A stretch of 64,000 nucleotides of DNA from an uncultured Muribaculaceae bacterium (GTDB lineage: Bacteria; Bacteroidota; Bacteroidia; Bacteroidales; Muribaculaceae), in assembly GCA_910584055.1 (NCBI GenBank), contig CAJTZS010000001.1, forward strand, positions 156,933 through 220,932. Reading direction: 5' to 3'. Under the pieces are notes generated by a model, which was given only the letters and a program-made list of their open reading frames with translations, made no database searches and was not told where the DNA came from. The translations under genes and the position numbers were made by a program. Each line of letters begins with the position of its first letter. Positions within the stretch are counted from its first letter, which is position 1. Below are positions 50,055 through 58,945 of this stretch, in pieces.

Positions 50055-52979
50055 ATGAAATATAAATCACTTATATCATTAATATGCATCCTATGCGCTT
50101 TCAATGCCATAGCAAAAAATACCGAAAAGGGCTATGACGAATCGGTAAGAACGATGCTCAAGCGAGGTGTTCCAATAAGAAGTTATGCGGTGTCAGCTGA
50201 TGAAAAATATATCTTCACACGAAATAACAATCAGATTTCCGTATGGGACTATGAGAAAATGCATCTTGTTCGCACTCTTGATCTAAAATCAAAACATATT
50301 TACGCTCATCCAACCGATAGCAGACTGTTCTATTTCTTAGATAATGACTCCGATATGCCACTTAGTAAATTCTGTTATATCGTAGATTGGGAAAAAGGTG
50401 GCATAGTGGGAGCGAAAAGCTGGTATAATATTGACAAGACGTTTGAGCACGGGAACGCCCTCCACTCACGCGACAACTCGGAAGGTCTTCTTTCTTTCGC
50501 TTACGGACAAGCAAGTGAGAGATCGCTCGGTTTCATCGGAGGCACGATGCCAAACACAGGAAGCGCTCGCCCAAATCACAATGACAGTCTTCTTGTAACT
50601 TCCGGCAACTACCCTATCGTCTACGACTTATATCATGCGCGCATAGCAGCCGTCATACCTTACTATGATCTCCTTCGGCGTGACACGACCCTACATTTTG
50701 AGTCCCCAAGGGATATGCCCATACCTAAGACATGGACCACAAGTATCAAGAATAAATTCTTCTTCTATTCAACCCACAACTTCACAAATTCATACTGGAC
50801 AAAGAATGGTTCTATATTATTAGGAGGAATCAACGGGATTCATACGGAATGGACTACAGACGGCAAACTGAGGGGAATGCTACCTACCGCAATCGGTCCG
50901 GCATTTGCCATGACATTGAAAGACAAGAATATCGCAATAGCTACCCGCGATGGTCTCTACGGAGGAGAAATTTCATTATATGCGCCAAAACTGAAAAAGC
51001 TATCAAATGTCGCAGCCTATCATACCATCAATGCCCTCAGCAGAGTGTATAAAAACGACCGTTATCTGGTTGGCACATCCGAGGACAGAGAATACTACAA
51101 TGGCAAGGACGTTACAGGAAAGGCAAGTCTTTTTGAGGCTCGTATCGGCAAAGACGAAGCTACTTGGATTCCGGACAATTGGGTAAACAGCGTGTATGAC
51201 ATCAAAATTTCAAGAGATGAGAAATTCGCGGCTATAGTTTTCGGCAACAAGGGAATTTCACGACTCGACCTTGAAACAAAGATTAACGACAAATCTCTAA
51301 AATGGCCTCATGGGGAATGGGATCAGATGGTATGCTGCGAAGTGCTTCCCAGCGGCGCAATAATAGGAGGCACTTTTCATGGCGAGCTGTATTATTTTCC
51401 ACCCGACGGAGACGAAGCCACACACCGACTAATCAATAACCACACTTCCATTCAGTCAATCACACTCAACGACCGGGGAAACCGGTTTTATGTGGCTGGC
51501 ACCAATGGCGACATTTCGGTATGGCGTACGGATTCCATACTCAGGATTGTAGATATTATCCCGATGATGACCGACTATAATGAAAACGGTTATATTTTCA
51601 TCACCCCCGATCATTATTACAAAACCACCAAAGACGCACGTCTCGACATAAACTTTGCTAAAGGAACAGAAACTTTCGATTTCGAACAGTTCGATCTCCG
51701 TTTCAACAGGCCGGACATAGTGTTGCAACGTCTTGGAGGCGATCCGGAAGAAATAAAACTTTATCGACAGGCATATCTCAAAAGACTCAAACGGTCGGGA
51801 ATCAGCGAAAAAGCAATATCGCCTGAATATCATGTACCGACAGCTGAAATAACCAATGCAGACAAGCTCACGGGAGTAACAAAGGAGGCATCGGTAATGC
51901 TTGATATTCTCCTATCCGACACAAAATATCCTCTCCAGAAAGCTTATATTACCCTTAATGGTGTTCCTCTGCTCGGCAAAGACGGACTCGACATCAGTAA
52001 GGAGAGAAAGAAAGAAAAACAGCTGCGTCATACCATTGAGTTAGCTTCAGGAATGAATGAAATTAAGGTTTCATGCCTTAATGCCGCGGGTGCGGAATCA
52101 TATAAAAAGACTGTCAGAATCATATGCGAACGTCAGAAGAAACACCCGGTATTATATATTGCATCCATAGGAGTATCCGAATATGGTTCAGAAAAGAGCA
52201 GGTTAAACTATGCCCGAAAAGACGCTCATGATTTCGCCTCCATGTTCAATGGTTCCGACAAATTCTCAGAAATCAAACGGCTTATAATAACTGATAAAGA
52301 TTTTTCAGAAAAATCGCTTGCCGACATCAGACAATTCTTCTCTTCTGCGGGGAGAGATGACGTAGCGATGCTTTTCTATGCAGGACACGGACTTCTCGAC
52401 AAAGATCTTGAATACTATCTCGCCACGTCGAACGTAGATTTCAGCAATCCTTTCAACGGCGGTGTGCATTACGATAACTTTGTCGGCACCCTTGATGGCA
52501 TTTCACCACTGAAGAAGTATTGTTTTATTGACGCCTGCCATTCGGGTGAAATATCCAAAGATGATTACATTGCGCAGAATACAGAGTCTTCCGGTTTTTC
52601 AAAGGGATATATTGTATTCCGCGGTGTTTCCGGGCTTAAGGCACGCAAGCGCGACATAGAGAACGTTAACGCATTGTTATCTGAGATGTTTACCGATCTT
52701 CGCTGGGGTGTGGGAGCGACTGTAATCTCGAGTGCAGCCGGCTCCGAATTTGCAATAGAGGGTGATGAATGGGGAAACGGACTCTTCACATATTGCCTGA
52801 AAGAAACCGCTAACAATGCCGAGACAGACCGCAATGGAGACGGAAATATTTCTGCCGAAGAATGGCTGAAAGCCGCCTCTATCAAAGTCAAGGAGCTATC
52901 TGAAGGTCATCAGAGTCCGAATCTCCGCAGCGACAACTACCATTCATCGTTAATCATATCAAGCACAAAGAAGAAATGA
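50055..52979 (+). CDS. Exported caspase-family peptidase with beta-propeller
   Basis: A C14 (caspase/metacaspase-like) cysteine peptidase outside the cytoplasm. Signal peptide MKYKSLISLICILCAFNAIA. Residues about 40-560 carry WD40-like repeats (YAVSADEKYIFTRNNNQISVWDYEK; SIQSITLNDRGNRFYVAGTNGDISVWRTD). The peptidase domain starts near residue 700 (PVLYIASIGVSEYG). The dyad is His778 in LFYAGHG and Cys828 in CFIDACHSGE. Near residues 924-935 a loop DRNGDGNISAEE fits the EF-hand calcium pattern exactly. 974 residues. The stop overlaps the next start as ATGA. Substrate and trigger are unknown. Confidence 0.88.
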   Translation: MKYKSLISLICILCAFNAIAKNTEKGYDESVRTMLKRGVPIRSYAVSADEKYIFTRNNNQISVWDYEKMHLVRTLDLKSKHIYAHPTDSRLFYFLDNDSDMPLSKFCYIVDWEKGGIVGAKSWYNIDKTFEHGNALHSRDNSEGLLSFAYGQASERSLGFIGGTMPNTGSARPNHNDSLLVTSGNYPIVYDLYHARIAAVIPYYDLLRRDTTLHFESPRDMPIPKTWTTSIKNKFFFYSTHNFTNSYWTKNGSILLGGINGIHTEWTTDGKLRGMLPTAIGPAFAMTLKDKNIAIATRDGLYGGEISLYAPKLKKLSNVAAYHTINALSRVYKNDRYLVGTSEDREYYNGKDVTGKASLFEARIGKDEATWIPDNWVNSVYDIKISRDEKFAAIVFGNKGISRLDLETKINDKSLKWPHGEWDQMVCCEVLPSGAIIGGTFHGELYYFPPDGDEATHRLINNHTSIQSITLNDRGNRFYVAGTNGDISVWRTDSILRIVDIIPMMTDYNENGYIFITPDHYYKTTKDARLDINFAKGTETFDFEQFDLRFNRPDIVLQRLGGDPEEIKLYRQAYLKRLKRSGISEKAISPEYHVPTAEITNADKLTGVTKEASVMLDILLSDTKYPLQKAYITLNGVPLLGKDGLDISKERKKEKQLRHTIELASGMNEIKVSCLNAAGAESYKKTVRIICERQKKHPVLYIASIGVSEYGSEKSRLNYARKDAHDFASMFNGSDKFSEIKRLIITDKDFSEKSLADIRQFFSSAGRDDVAMLFYAGHGLLDKDLEYYLATSNVDFSNPFNGGVHYDNFVGTLDGISPLKKYCFIDACHSGEISKDDYIAQNTESSGFSKGYIVFRGVSGLKARKRDIENVNALLSEMFTDLRWGVGATVISSAAGSEFAIEGDEWGNGLFTYCLKETANNAETDRNGDGNISAEEWLKAASIKVKELSEGHQSPNLRSDNYHSSLIISSTKKK

Positions 52980-53662
52980 ACAGTTATAAAAGAATAATAA
53001 CAGTTATATTGGTGTTTTGCATCTCATTTGTTTGCATCGCCGACATCACAGATTGTGATGATGTGGTAAGATCCGATGAATGGGGCGCAATGCTGAAGGC
53101 TCTTTACGCAGCAAAGACAAAAGCCGACCGTAAGGAAGCCATGAACTGGTTTAAAGAAGCAGATGAAATCCACCAGATGAAACAACTCGAAAGCCGGCTG
53201 AAGAATTTTGATAAAAAGAAAGCCACGGCAAGAGACTGTCGGATACTTGCTAAACAGCTTTACTGGGCACTTGGAGGAAAGTTCAGGAGAGAGGCGATGA
53301 CGATAGCTGAAGAGGGTTATAAAAGGAAAGATCCTTTTTGCTCCAATATGTATGGAGTATACCGCTATATCAATGAGGATCTGAAAACAGCGGCTGATGC
53401 CTTTGCGATAGCGGCAACTGCAATGTATTTGCCCGGAATCCACAATTTCGCAGTCTTAATGGCAATAGCCGGGAATCATAAAGAAGGAGCAAGTATCGCC
53501 CGATCATATCTGGAATCAATTAAAACTTTTGATTCAAACTATCTGATCGACGAATATATCTATTCCCGCGAAGGACAAGGAAAGCTTTATGACTGGAAAG
53601 CAAAACGCGAAATGATTGAGGGAAAATTTTTGAGGGAGCTTTACGGCAACAGATTGCCTTAA
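52976..53662 (+). CDS. Exported helical-repeat protein, coupled to the caspase gene
   Basis: Signal peptide MNSYKRIITVILVFCISFVCIA. The body is alpha-helical with paired helices resembling TPR/Sel1 repeats: REAMTIAEEGYKRKDPFCSNMYGVYRYINEDLKTAADAFAIAATAMYLPGIHNFAVLMAIAGNHKEGASIARSYLES. No catalytic motif. ATGA overlap (52976-52979) with the caspase-family gene means the two are translated together, so it is probably a partner or inhibitor of the peptidase; that is inference. 228 residues. Confidence 0.7.
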   Translation: MNSYKRIITVILVFCISFVCIADITDCDDVVRSDEWGAMLKALYAAKTKADRKEAMNWFKEADEIHQMKQLESRLKNFDKKKATARDCRILAKQLYWALGGKFRREAMTIAEEGYKRKDPFCSNMYGVYRYINEDLKTAADAFAIAATAMYLPGIHNFAVLMAIAGNHKEGASIARSYLESIKTFDSNYLIDEYIYSREGQGKLYDWKAKREMIEGKFLRELYGNRLP

Positions 53663-53701
53663 AGCCCCCTCATCATATGGATTGAGTATTCGATTTAGTT
53701 T

Positions 53702-54988
53702 CTATTCGAAACGGATGCGGGATTTGCGGAGCACTTTCCAGGCACCGTTCTCAAACATTGCCGTGCCGGCATTCTCGGTAACGATATTGCTTGCACCTGC
53801 GGTGTCTTCAATATCGATTGCATTGCAACCACCCGACAGATATTCCACAGGATTATTCAACGCTATGTCGGTAACTTCTGGAGTATCAACAACGTGGAAT
53901 GTTCCTACAAGTCCATCGCGTGTCTCAAGACGATAGATTGTGTGACCGGGATTAAGACGACGATCGGCACGCACAAACAATCCGCGTCCATTGACGCGAC
54001 CAAGATACAACACCGACGGCTGAGCGGGGGCAGCTGCAGGGCGGGGAGCTTCAACCGCTGAAGATTTTTGAGCCCGTACAGCAGCATCACGTGCAGCAAG
54101 AGCTTCCGACAACTCTGCCTTTATAGTCTTGATCTCCGTGCGAAGTCGCTTGTTTTCAGCCTGAGCTTCTTCAAATGCAGCCTTATATTCATCAAGTGCC
54201 TTTTTCTGAGAAGCATATTGTTTGCGCAGTTCGGCGTTTTCACGGCTATCTGCACCATCATTTGAATTACGATCATTCTGCTCGAGAGGCTCAGATTGCT
54301 TCTTCATCATATTCGCAGCAAAGACCACGAGCCAGATCACCACTCCGATGAGTACGATAAGCACTACAACATATATCCACGTGCTATTGTCTTCTTTTTT
54401 ATACTGACGATCCTCAGTATCCTGAGCTATGGCATTCTGATCAGCCAGAATCTCTTCCTGTTTTTCAAGTAGTTTCTCGGCTTCTGAAGCAGATGTCGAT
54501 GCATTCTCTGCCGGAACATCCGCAGCGGCAACGTCGGCAGGTTTAACCTCCCTGGGTTCCTCCACTGGAGTTGTCTCAGCCGGCTTCTCCTCTTTCTTGG
54601 CTGAGGGAGCAGCAACTGTCATGGCATTGATACGTTGCTTTACCCGAGTGCGCGCAGCCTTACCCTTTTCTGCAAGATTGGGAGAGGTGAAGAAGGTGAC
54701 GCCCCAGAATTCCACAAGTTTCGCCTTATCCCAGGAAGCATAGTCTCCGGGCACTTTCACAGTCTTGAATGCCTTGAGATTCTCCTTCTCTTTTGCTTTT
54801 AGTTTTGATTCCAACTGCGACATGGAAGTGGCACGGAATTCATCGAGATATCCCGAACCGTCATTGGCATATCTAAGATAAGCCTGCGCCGTGATTGCGC
54901 GTGCCTCTTCCATCTCTTTCTCTGTGACTGCAAATGCCGGAACAGCAAGAATAGTCAGAATGATTGATGCAAATATTCTCTTTATCAT
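53702..54988 (-). CDS. Membrane-anchored coiled-coil protein of unknown function
   Basis: Signal peptide (MIKRIFASIILTILAVPAFA), a helical domain to about residue 120, and an Ala/Glu/Pro-rich linker (KPAETTPVEEPREVKPADVAAADVPAE). One membrane segment lies near 204-226 (WIYVVVLIVLIGVVIWLVVFAA) and a strong coiled coil near 250-300 (LRKQYASQKKALDEYKAAFEEAQAENKRLRTEIKTIKAEL). The C-terminal beta domain (SVLYLGRVNGRGLFVRADRRLNPGHTIYRLETRDG) resembles small beta modules but I do not recognise it. It follows the sigma-54 gene after 11 bases, so probably shares its transcript. Confidence 0.7.
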   Translation of the reverse strand: MIKRIFASIILTILAVPAFAVTEKEMEEARAITAQAYLRYANDGSGYLDEFRATSMSQLESKLKAKEKENLKAFKTVKVPGDYASWDKAKLVEFWGVTFFTSPNLAEKGKAARTRVKQRINAMTVAAPSAKKEEKPAETTPVEEPREVKPADVAAADVPAENASTSASEAEKLLEKQEEILADQNAIAQDTEDRQYKKEDNSTWIYVVVLIVLIGVVIWLVVFAANMMKKQSEPLEQNDRNSNDGADSRENAELRKQYASQKKALDEYKAAFEEAQAENKRLRTEIKTIKAELSEALAARDAAVRAQKSSAVEAPRPAAAPAQPSVLYLGRVNGRGLFVRADRRLNPGHTIYRLETRDGLVGTFHVVDTPEVTDIALNNPVEYLSGGCNAIDIEDTAGASNIVTENAGTAMFENGAWKVLRKSRIRFE

Positions 54989-54999
54989 AGTTTCAGTGA

Positions 55000-55899
55000 T
55001 TATAGCTTTTTTCTCAGTCGTGCCACAGGTATGCCCTGACGGTCACGATATTTTGCGACTGTGCGTCGCGACACGTCATAGCCACGTGCCGTCATCTCTT
55101 CCATGATGCGTTGGTCTGACAATGGATGACGCTTGTCTTCGCTTTCCACCATCGCCGCTATTTCCGCCTCTATCTTGCGGTTTGTCGCAGCGTTGCCATC
55201 TTCAGCCGTCTCCCCTATCGAATCGCTGAAGAAGAATCTCAACGGAAAGATTCCCCAGGGAGTTGCCACAAACTTGTTGGTAGTGGCGCGAGAAATAACG
55301 GAAAGGTCAAGACTCGTCAGTTCCGCAACGTTCTTTATCATCATCGGGCGCAGCTTATACACATCTTCCGTGAGGAAATACTCTTTCTGGATCTTAACGA
55401 TTGCCGACATCACCGACATCATAGTCTGCTGACGCTGTGTAAGCACACGAATAAAATCGCGGGCATCGTTATAGCGACTCACAATAAACTCCGAACCTTT
55501 CTTTGGTCTCCCCTTCGCCGTGCGTTCAAGATTCGCCATTGCCTGATCAAAACTCTGTTCGATCTGCAATTCGGGAATCTTGTTATTAAGCGTTATGGTT
55601 ATCTCTCCATCTTCATTGTTGACAATGAAGTCAGGGATAATTATGTTTGCCTCGTCTGAAGGATCAGAACCGAGTGCATTCCCTGGTTTGGGATTTAGAG
55701 AAAGGATTAGAGACAAGGCGGCATCGACACGCTTTTCAGAAATATGAAGCTGCGAGATGATGCGATGCTTGTGTTTCATCGTGAAAGCTTCATATGCCTC
55801 ACGCATGATACGAAGCGCGTCATCACGATCTTGAGCCGGAGGCATGGCGAACAACTGTAGTTCCAGACAGTCGCGAAGATCAAACGCCCCGATACCGCA
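55000..55899 (-). pseudogene. rpoN: RNA polymerase sigma-54 factor, N-terminal part missing
   Basis: The C-terminal 300 residues of sigma-54: homology begins at GIGAFDLRDCLELQL (codons from about 55896 down), continues through the core-binding region (ISQLHISEKRVDAALSLILSLNPKPG), the promoter-contacting domain (RDFIRVLTQRQQTMMSVMSAIVKIQKEYFL, then ELTSLDLSVISRATTNKFVATPWG) and ends with the RpoN box VSRRTVAKYRDRQGIP. Region I, which binds activators, and about 190 residues are absent. A stop codon interrupts the frame at 55908-55906, inside unrelated sequence. The only in-frame starts are a TTG at 55854 and internal ATGs. Broken by the junction at 55891-55899. Confidence 0.85.
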
Positions 55900-56532
55900 A
55901 CGGAATTAACAGCCGTTGATGGCATCGATGGTGAATATACCTGGACGGGATACCTTGCCAAGGGAACGTTCAAAGCTACCACTGTCAAAGATTTCGGTGC
56001 CCCGTTCTATCGCCCGTCGTCACCGGATTGTCAGATTTCCGAAACCGGAATAACTGCAACCGATGTCGTTTTGACTTCCGAGCCCGATGACCAATGGAAT
56101 GTTGTTACCGCCGGAAATTATAAGATAGACATAAATACCAAGAAGTTGACAATATCTGCGGAATACCTTGGCGATCCCGGGAAGAGACCGATACAGACGG
56201 CTAACCTTTATATATTGGGCGATGCAACTCCCAACAGTTGGGACATAGGCTCCCCTACGCCGTTGGTAATGAAATCGGAATATGTTTTTGTTTACGAGGG
56301 TAAGCTCTTCAAGGGAGCTTTGCAGGCAACGGCAGTGGCAGGAGACTGGAGTATGCCTTTCATCTTGCCGCTGACCAATGGTTGCAAGATAAGTAAGGCC
56401 GGCGTGGAGAATAACGAATTTGATTATCTTGTGGATCATTCAAACATGTGGCAGGTAGAAGATTCCGGTAATTACCGACTCACATTCGATCTTGAGAATT
56501 GGACCATAAATGCCGAATATCTCGGTGAGTGA
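55897..56532 (+). pseudogene. SusE/SusF-like glycan-binding protein, 5' end missing
   Basis: The frame is open from the junction and aligns with residues about 42-235 of the complete protein at 58037-58939. ATELTAVDGIDGEYTWTGYLAKG pairs with ATEMKPVADHEGEYSWTGNLAQG, and later blocks (PDDQWNVVTAGNYKI; ILGDATPNSWDIGSPTPLVMKSEYVFVYEGKL) match throughout. Start codon, signal peptide and about 40 residues are missing. It ends at INAEYLGE and lacks the C-terminal sorting-like tail of its paralogue. Two tandem beta domains would bind starch-like or similar glycan. Confidence 0.8.
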
Positions 56533-56604
56533 TATTTGCGTCGGGCGGCATTCTGATGTTGCCGCCCGGCACATACTTCCAAACAATTTAGAAATTAAGT
56601 TAAA

Positions 56605-58023
56605 ATGAAAATAATGAATATACTTGCATCCGCACTCGCTGCAGCTGCGTTGATGGGCTGCACTGACACTATTGAGATGCGTCGGCCTCAGAAATTTGTG
56701 TTGCCGGATCTTCCTCCCATCGAGGAGATACATAACTTTAAGGCTCCCCTCTATTGGAGCGTTTACGAATATTGCCACACGCAGTCGCAGAATGGCGTGA
56801 AAAACGAAGACATGGACATCACTGCGGAGCAATGGGAGAAAATTACCGACTGGCTGGCTAAAGATCTGAAGCCGTATGGCTACGATATGGTCTGCACTGA
56901 CGGTTTCATAACCCAGAACTGTAAGGACGGATCTCCGTATATGACGCACTATGGCTCAATGTCTATAAAAGACCTTGTGGAAATGTGTAAGTCGAAGGGC
57001 CTTAAGGTGGGTATATATGATAACCCTTTGTGGGTGCATGCACCATGGGATACAAAGGTGCCGGGCACAGAGTATACACTTGGCGATATCCTTTGGGATC
57101 ACAAAAGCGAAGTCCTCAATCCCGACACTCAGGATATGTGGGGATTCCAGTGGGTTGTGGCGAATTATCCGGGTGCCAAGGAATATATAGACGGCTTCTT
57201 CAAGCATTATGCCGATATGGGCGTGGACTATATCCGTGTCGACTTCCTTTCCTGGTATGAGGATGGTAAAGACAGGAACATGGGTCCGATTGGCAGAGGT
57301 TACGGCAGGGACAACTACGTTCGGGCTCTGTCGTATATTGCCGAAAATGCAAAGAAATACGGAATATTCATATCGCTTGTGATGCCTCACCTTTATTATG
57401 ATGCGGAGATTGAGAAATTATGCGGGAACATGGTCCGTATCGTGCAGGATACCGGTAACGGCGGATGGTGGCATTATTCGGATTGCGAACGTGGCAAATC
57501 CTGGACCACGTGGCCTAACTGCATGAATATGTTTGACGGATTTGTGTATTGGTCGCATATTTCGGGACGTGGGAAGGTGCTTCTCGACGGTGACTTTATC
57601 CGTCTCAACACTTTCAATACGGATGCAGAGAAGGAATCTGTGGTTTCTCTCCAGCTTATGGCCGGAGGACCTGTAACGATTGCCGACCAGTACAATACAA
57701 TCGGTGACAATACTAAGTTCTATACCAACACAGAATTGCTTGCCCTGAATACTGACGGTTTCGTAGGCAAGCCCCTCAGCGATGAGTTGAACAGCCGCAA
57801 TAGCCAGATATGGTATGGCCAGCTCTCTGACGGAAATTATGTTGTCGGTTTGTTCAACCGCGATGACAGCTCGATGTCGTTCAGCGTTGATTTCAAGACT
57901 CTCGGTATCGAGGGTGAATGGAAGGTTAGGGATTTATGGAAGCATGCGGACGAGGGCACTGCGAATTCAATATCGGTGACGCTCGCTCCCCATGGATGCA
58001 AAATAGTTAAACTTACTAAATAA
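56605..58023 (+). CDS. GH27/GH-D clan glycosidase (alpha-galactosidase-like), lipoprotein
   Basis: Signal with lipobox LMGC (Cys19), then a TIM barrel. Blocks include YGYDMVCTDGFI, LVEMCKSKGLKVGIYDNPLWVHAPW, MGVDYIRVDFLSWYED (Asp213, position of the clan GH-D nucleophile), FISLVMPHLYYD and VRIVQDTGNGGWWHY, with LMAGGPVTIADQYNTIGDN near the barrel end. A C-terminal beta-sandwich (NYVVGLFNRDDSSMSFSVDFKTLGIEGEWKVRDLW) is typical of alpha-galactosidases. Related exo-acting alpha-glucanases share this fold, so the linkage is uncertain. 472 residues; 13 bases before the SusE/F-like gene. Confidence 0.82.
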   Translation: MKIMNILASALAAAALMGCTDTIEMRRPQKFVLPDLPPIEEIHNFKAPLYWSVYEYCHTQSQNGVKNEDMDITAEQWEKITDWLAKDLKPYGYDMVCTDGFITQNCKDGSPYMTHYGSMSIKDLVEMCKSKGLKVGIYDNPLWVHAPWDTKVPGTEYTLGDILWDHKSEVLNPDTQDMWGFQWVVANYPGAKEYIDGFFKHYADMGVDYIRVDFLSWYEDGKDRNMGPIGRGYGRDNYVRALSYIAENAKKYGIFISLVMPHLYYDAEIEKLCGNMVRIVQDTGNGGWWHYSDCERGKSWTTWPNCMNMFDGFVYWSHISGRGKVLLDGDFIRLNTFNTDAEKESVVSLQLMAGGPVTIADQYNTIGDNTKFYTNTELLALNTDGFVGKPLSDELNSRNSQIWYGQLSDGNYVVGLFNRDDSSMSFSVDFKTLGIEGEWKVRDLWKHADEGTANSISVTLAPHGCKIVKLTK

Positions 58024-58036
58024 AAACTATACGATC

Positions 58037-58939
58037 ATGAAAAAAACTTTTTTATCCATTATTTTAGCCGCTTGCAGCGGAGTTGTGTCGGTTGCGGAAA
58101 ATCCTTCCGTATTGTATATGATCGGAGGGGCGACCGAAGGCTCTTGGAATTGGGATCAGGCAACCGAAATGAAGCCGGTGGCGGATCATGAGGGGGAATA
58201 CTCTTGGACCGGGAATTTGGCTCAAGGGGATTTTAAAATTTGTGCGCAGCGGGATTATTCCTGGTCGGCTTCTTACTACAGACCCACAACTGCAGACTGC
58301 AATGTTTCAAAAGATGGTGTTACGGACAGTTCGGTTGTCTATACCACGAACCCGGACGACAAATGGAATGTTGTTGAAGCTGGAAATTATACAATCACTA
58401 TCGATATCAATACGATGACCCTTTCTGCAACATATCTTGGTGCGACAGTAAAAAGTCCGATAGAGACGGATGTACTGTATCTGATTGGAGATGCTGCCCC
58501 AAGTAGCTGGAATATAAACAATCCTACACCGTGTGTTAGAAAGGAGAATTACGTTTTCGTTTATGAAGGCAATCTTAATGCAGGTTCTTTACAGGCCCTC
58601 ATTACGCCGGGGCAGTGGGGCGCCAAGTTTATTATCCCTACTTTCAACGGATGCAAGATAACCGAGGAAGGAGTGGAAAATAAGGAATTTGATTATTCTA
58701 CTGATCACGGCAACAGTTGGAATGTGGAGAAGGCAGGAGAATATCGCCTTACATTCAATCTCAAAAACTGGACTCTCGAAGTCACAAGTGACCTTGGTTC
58801 CGGTATTACAGAAGTTGTTACAGACAATGATTCTCAGGTAGAATATTACAACATGCATGGTGTGCGTGTAGATAATCCGGTCAATGGATTGTATCTGAAG
58901 CGTCAGGGGGCGAAGGTGTCTAAAATTATGATAAAATAA
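58037..58939 (+). CDS. SusE/SusF-like surface glycan-binding protein with C-terminal sorting-like tail
   Basis: Signal peptide MKKTFLSIILAACSGVVSVA. Two tandem beta domains with the SusE/F pattern: LYMIGGATEGSWNWDQATEMKPVADHEGEYSWTGNL (residues about 26-135) and LYLIGDAAPSSWNINNPTPCVRKENYVFVYEGNL (about 150-245). Aromatic positions such as GSWNW and SSWNI are typical ligand platforms. The tail VEYYNMHGVRVDNPVNGLYLKRQGAKVSKIMIK matches that of the 27035 product. Complete paralogue of the truncated gene at 55897-56532. Six bases before the GH3 gene. Confidence 0.82.
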   Translation: MKKTFLSIILAACSGVVSVAENPSVLYMIGGATEGSWNWDQATEMKPVADHEGEYSWTGNLAQGDFKICAQRDYSWSASYYRPTTADCNVSKDGVTDSSVVYTTNPDDKWNVVEAGNYTITIDINTMTLSATYLGATVKSPIETDVLYLIGDAAPSSWNINNPTPCVRKENYVFVYEGNLNAGSLQALITPGQWGAKFIIPTFNGCKITEEGVENKEFDYSTDHGNSWNVEKAGEYRLTFNLKNWTLEVTSDLGSGITEVVTDNDSQVEYYNMHGVRVDNPVNGLYLKRQGAKVSKIMIK

Positions 58940-58945
58940 TCCGTA

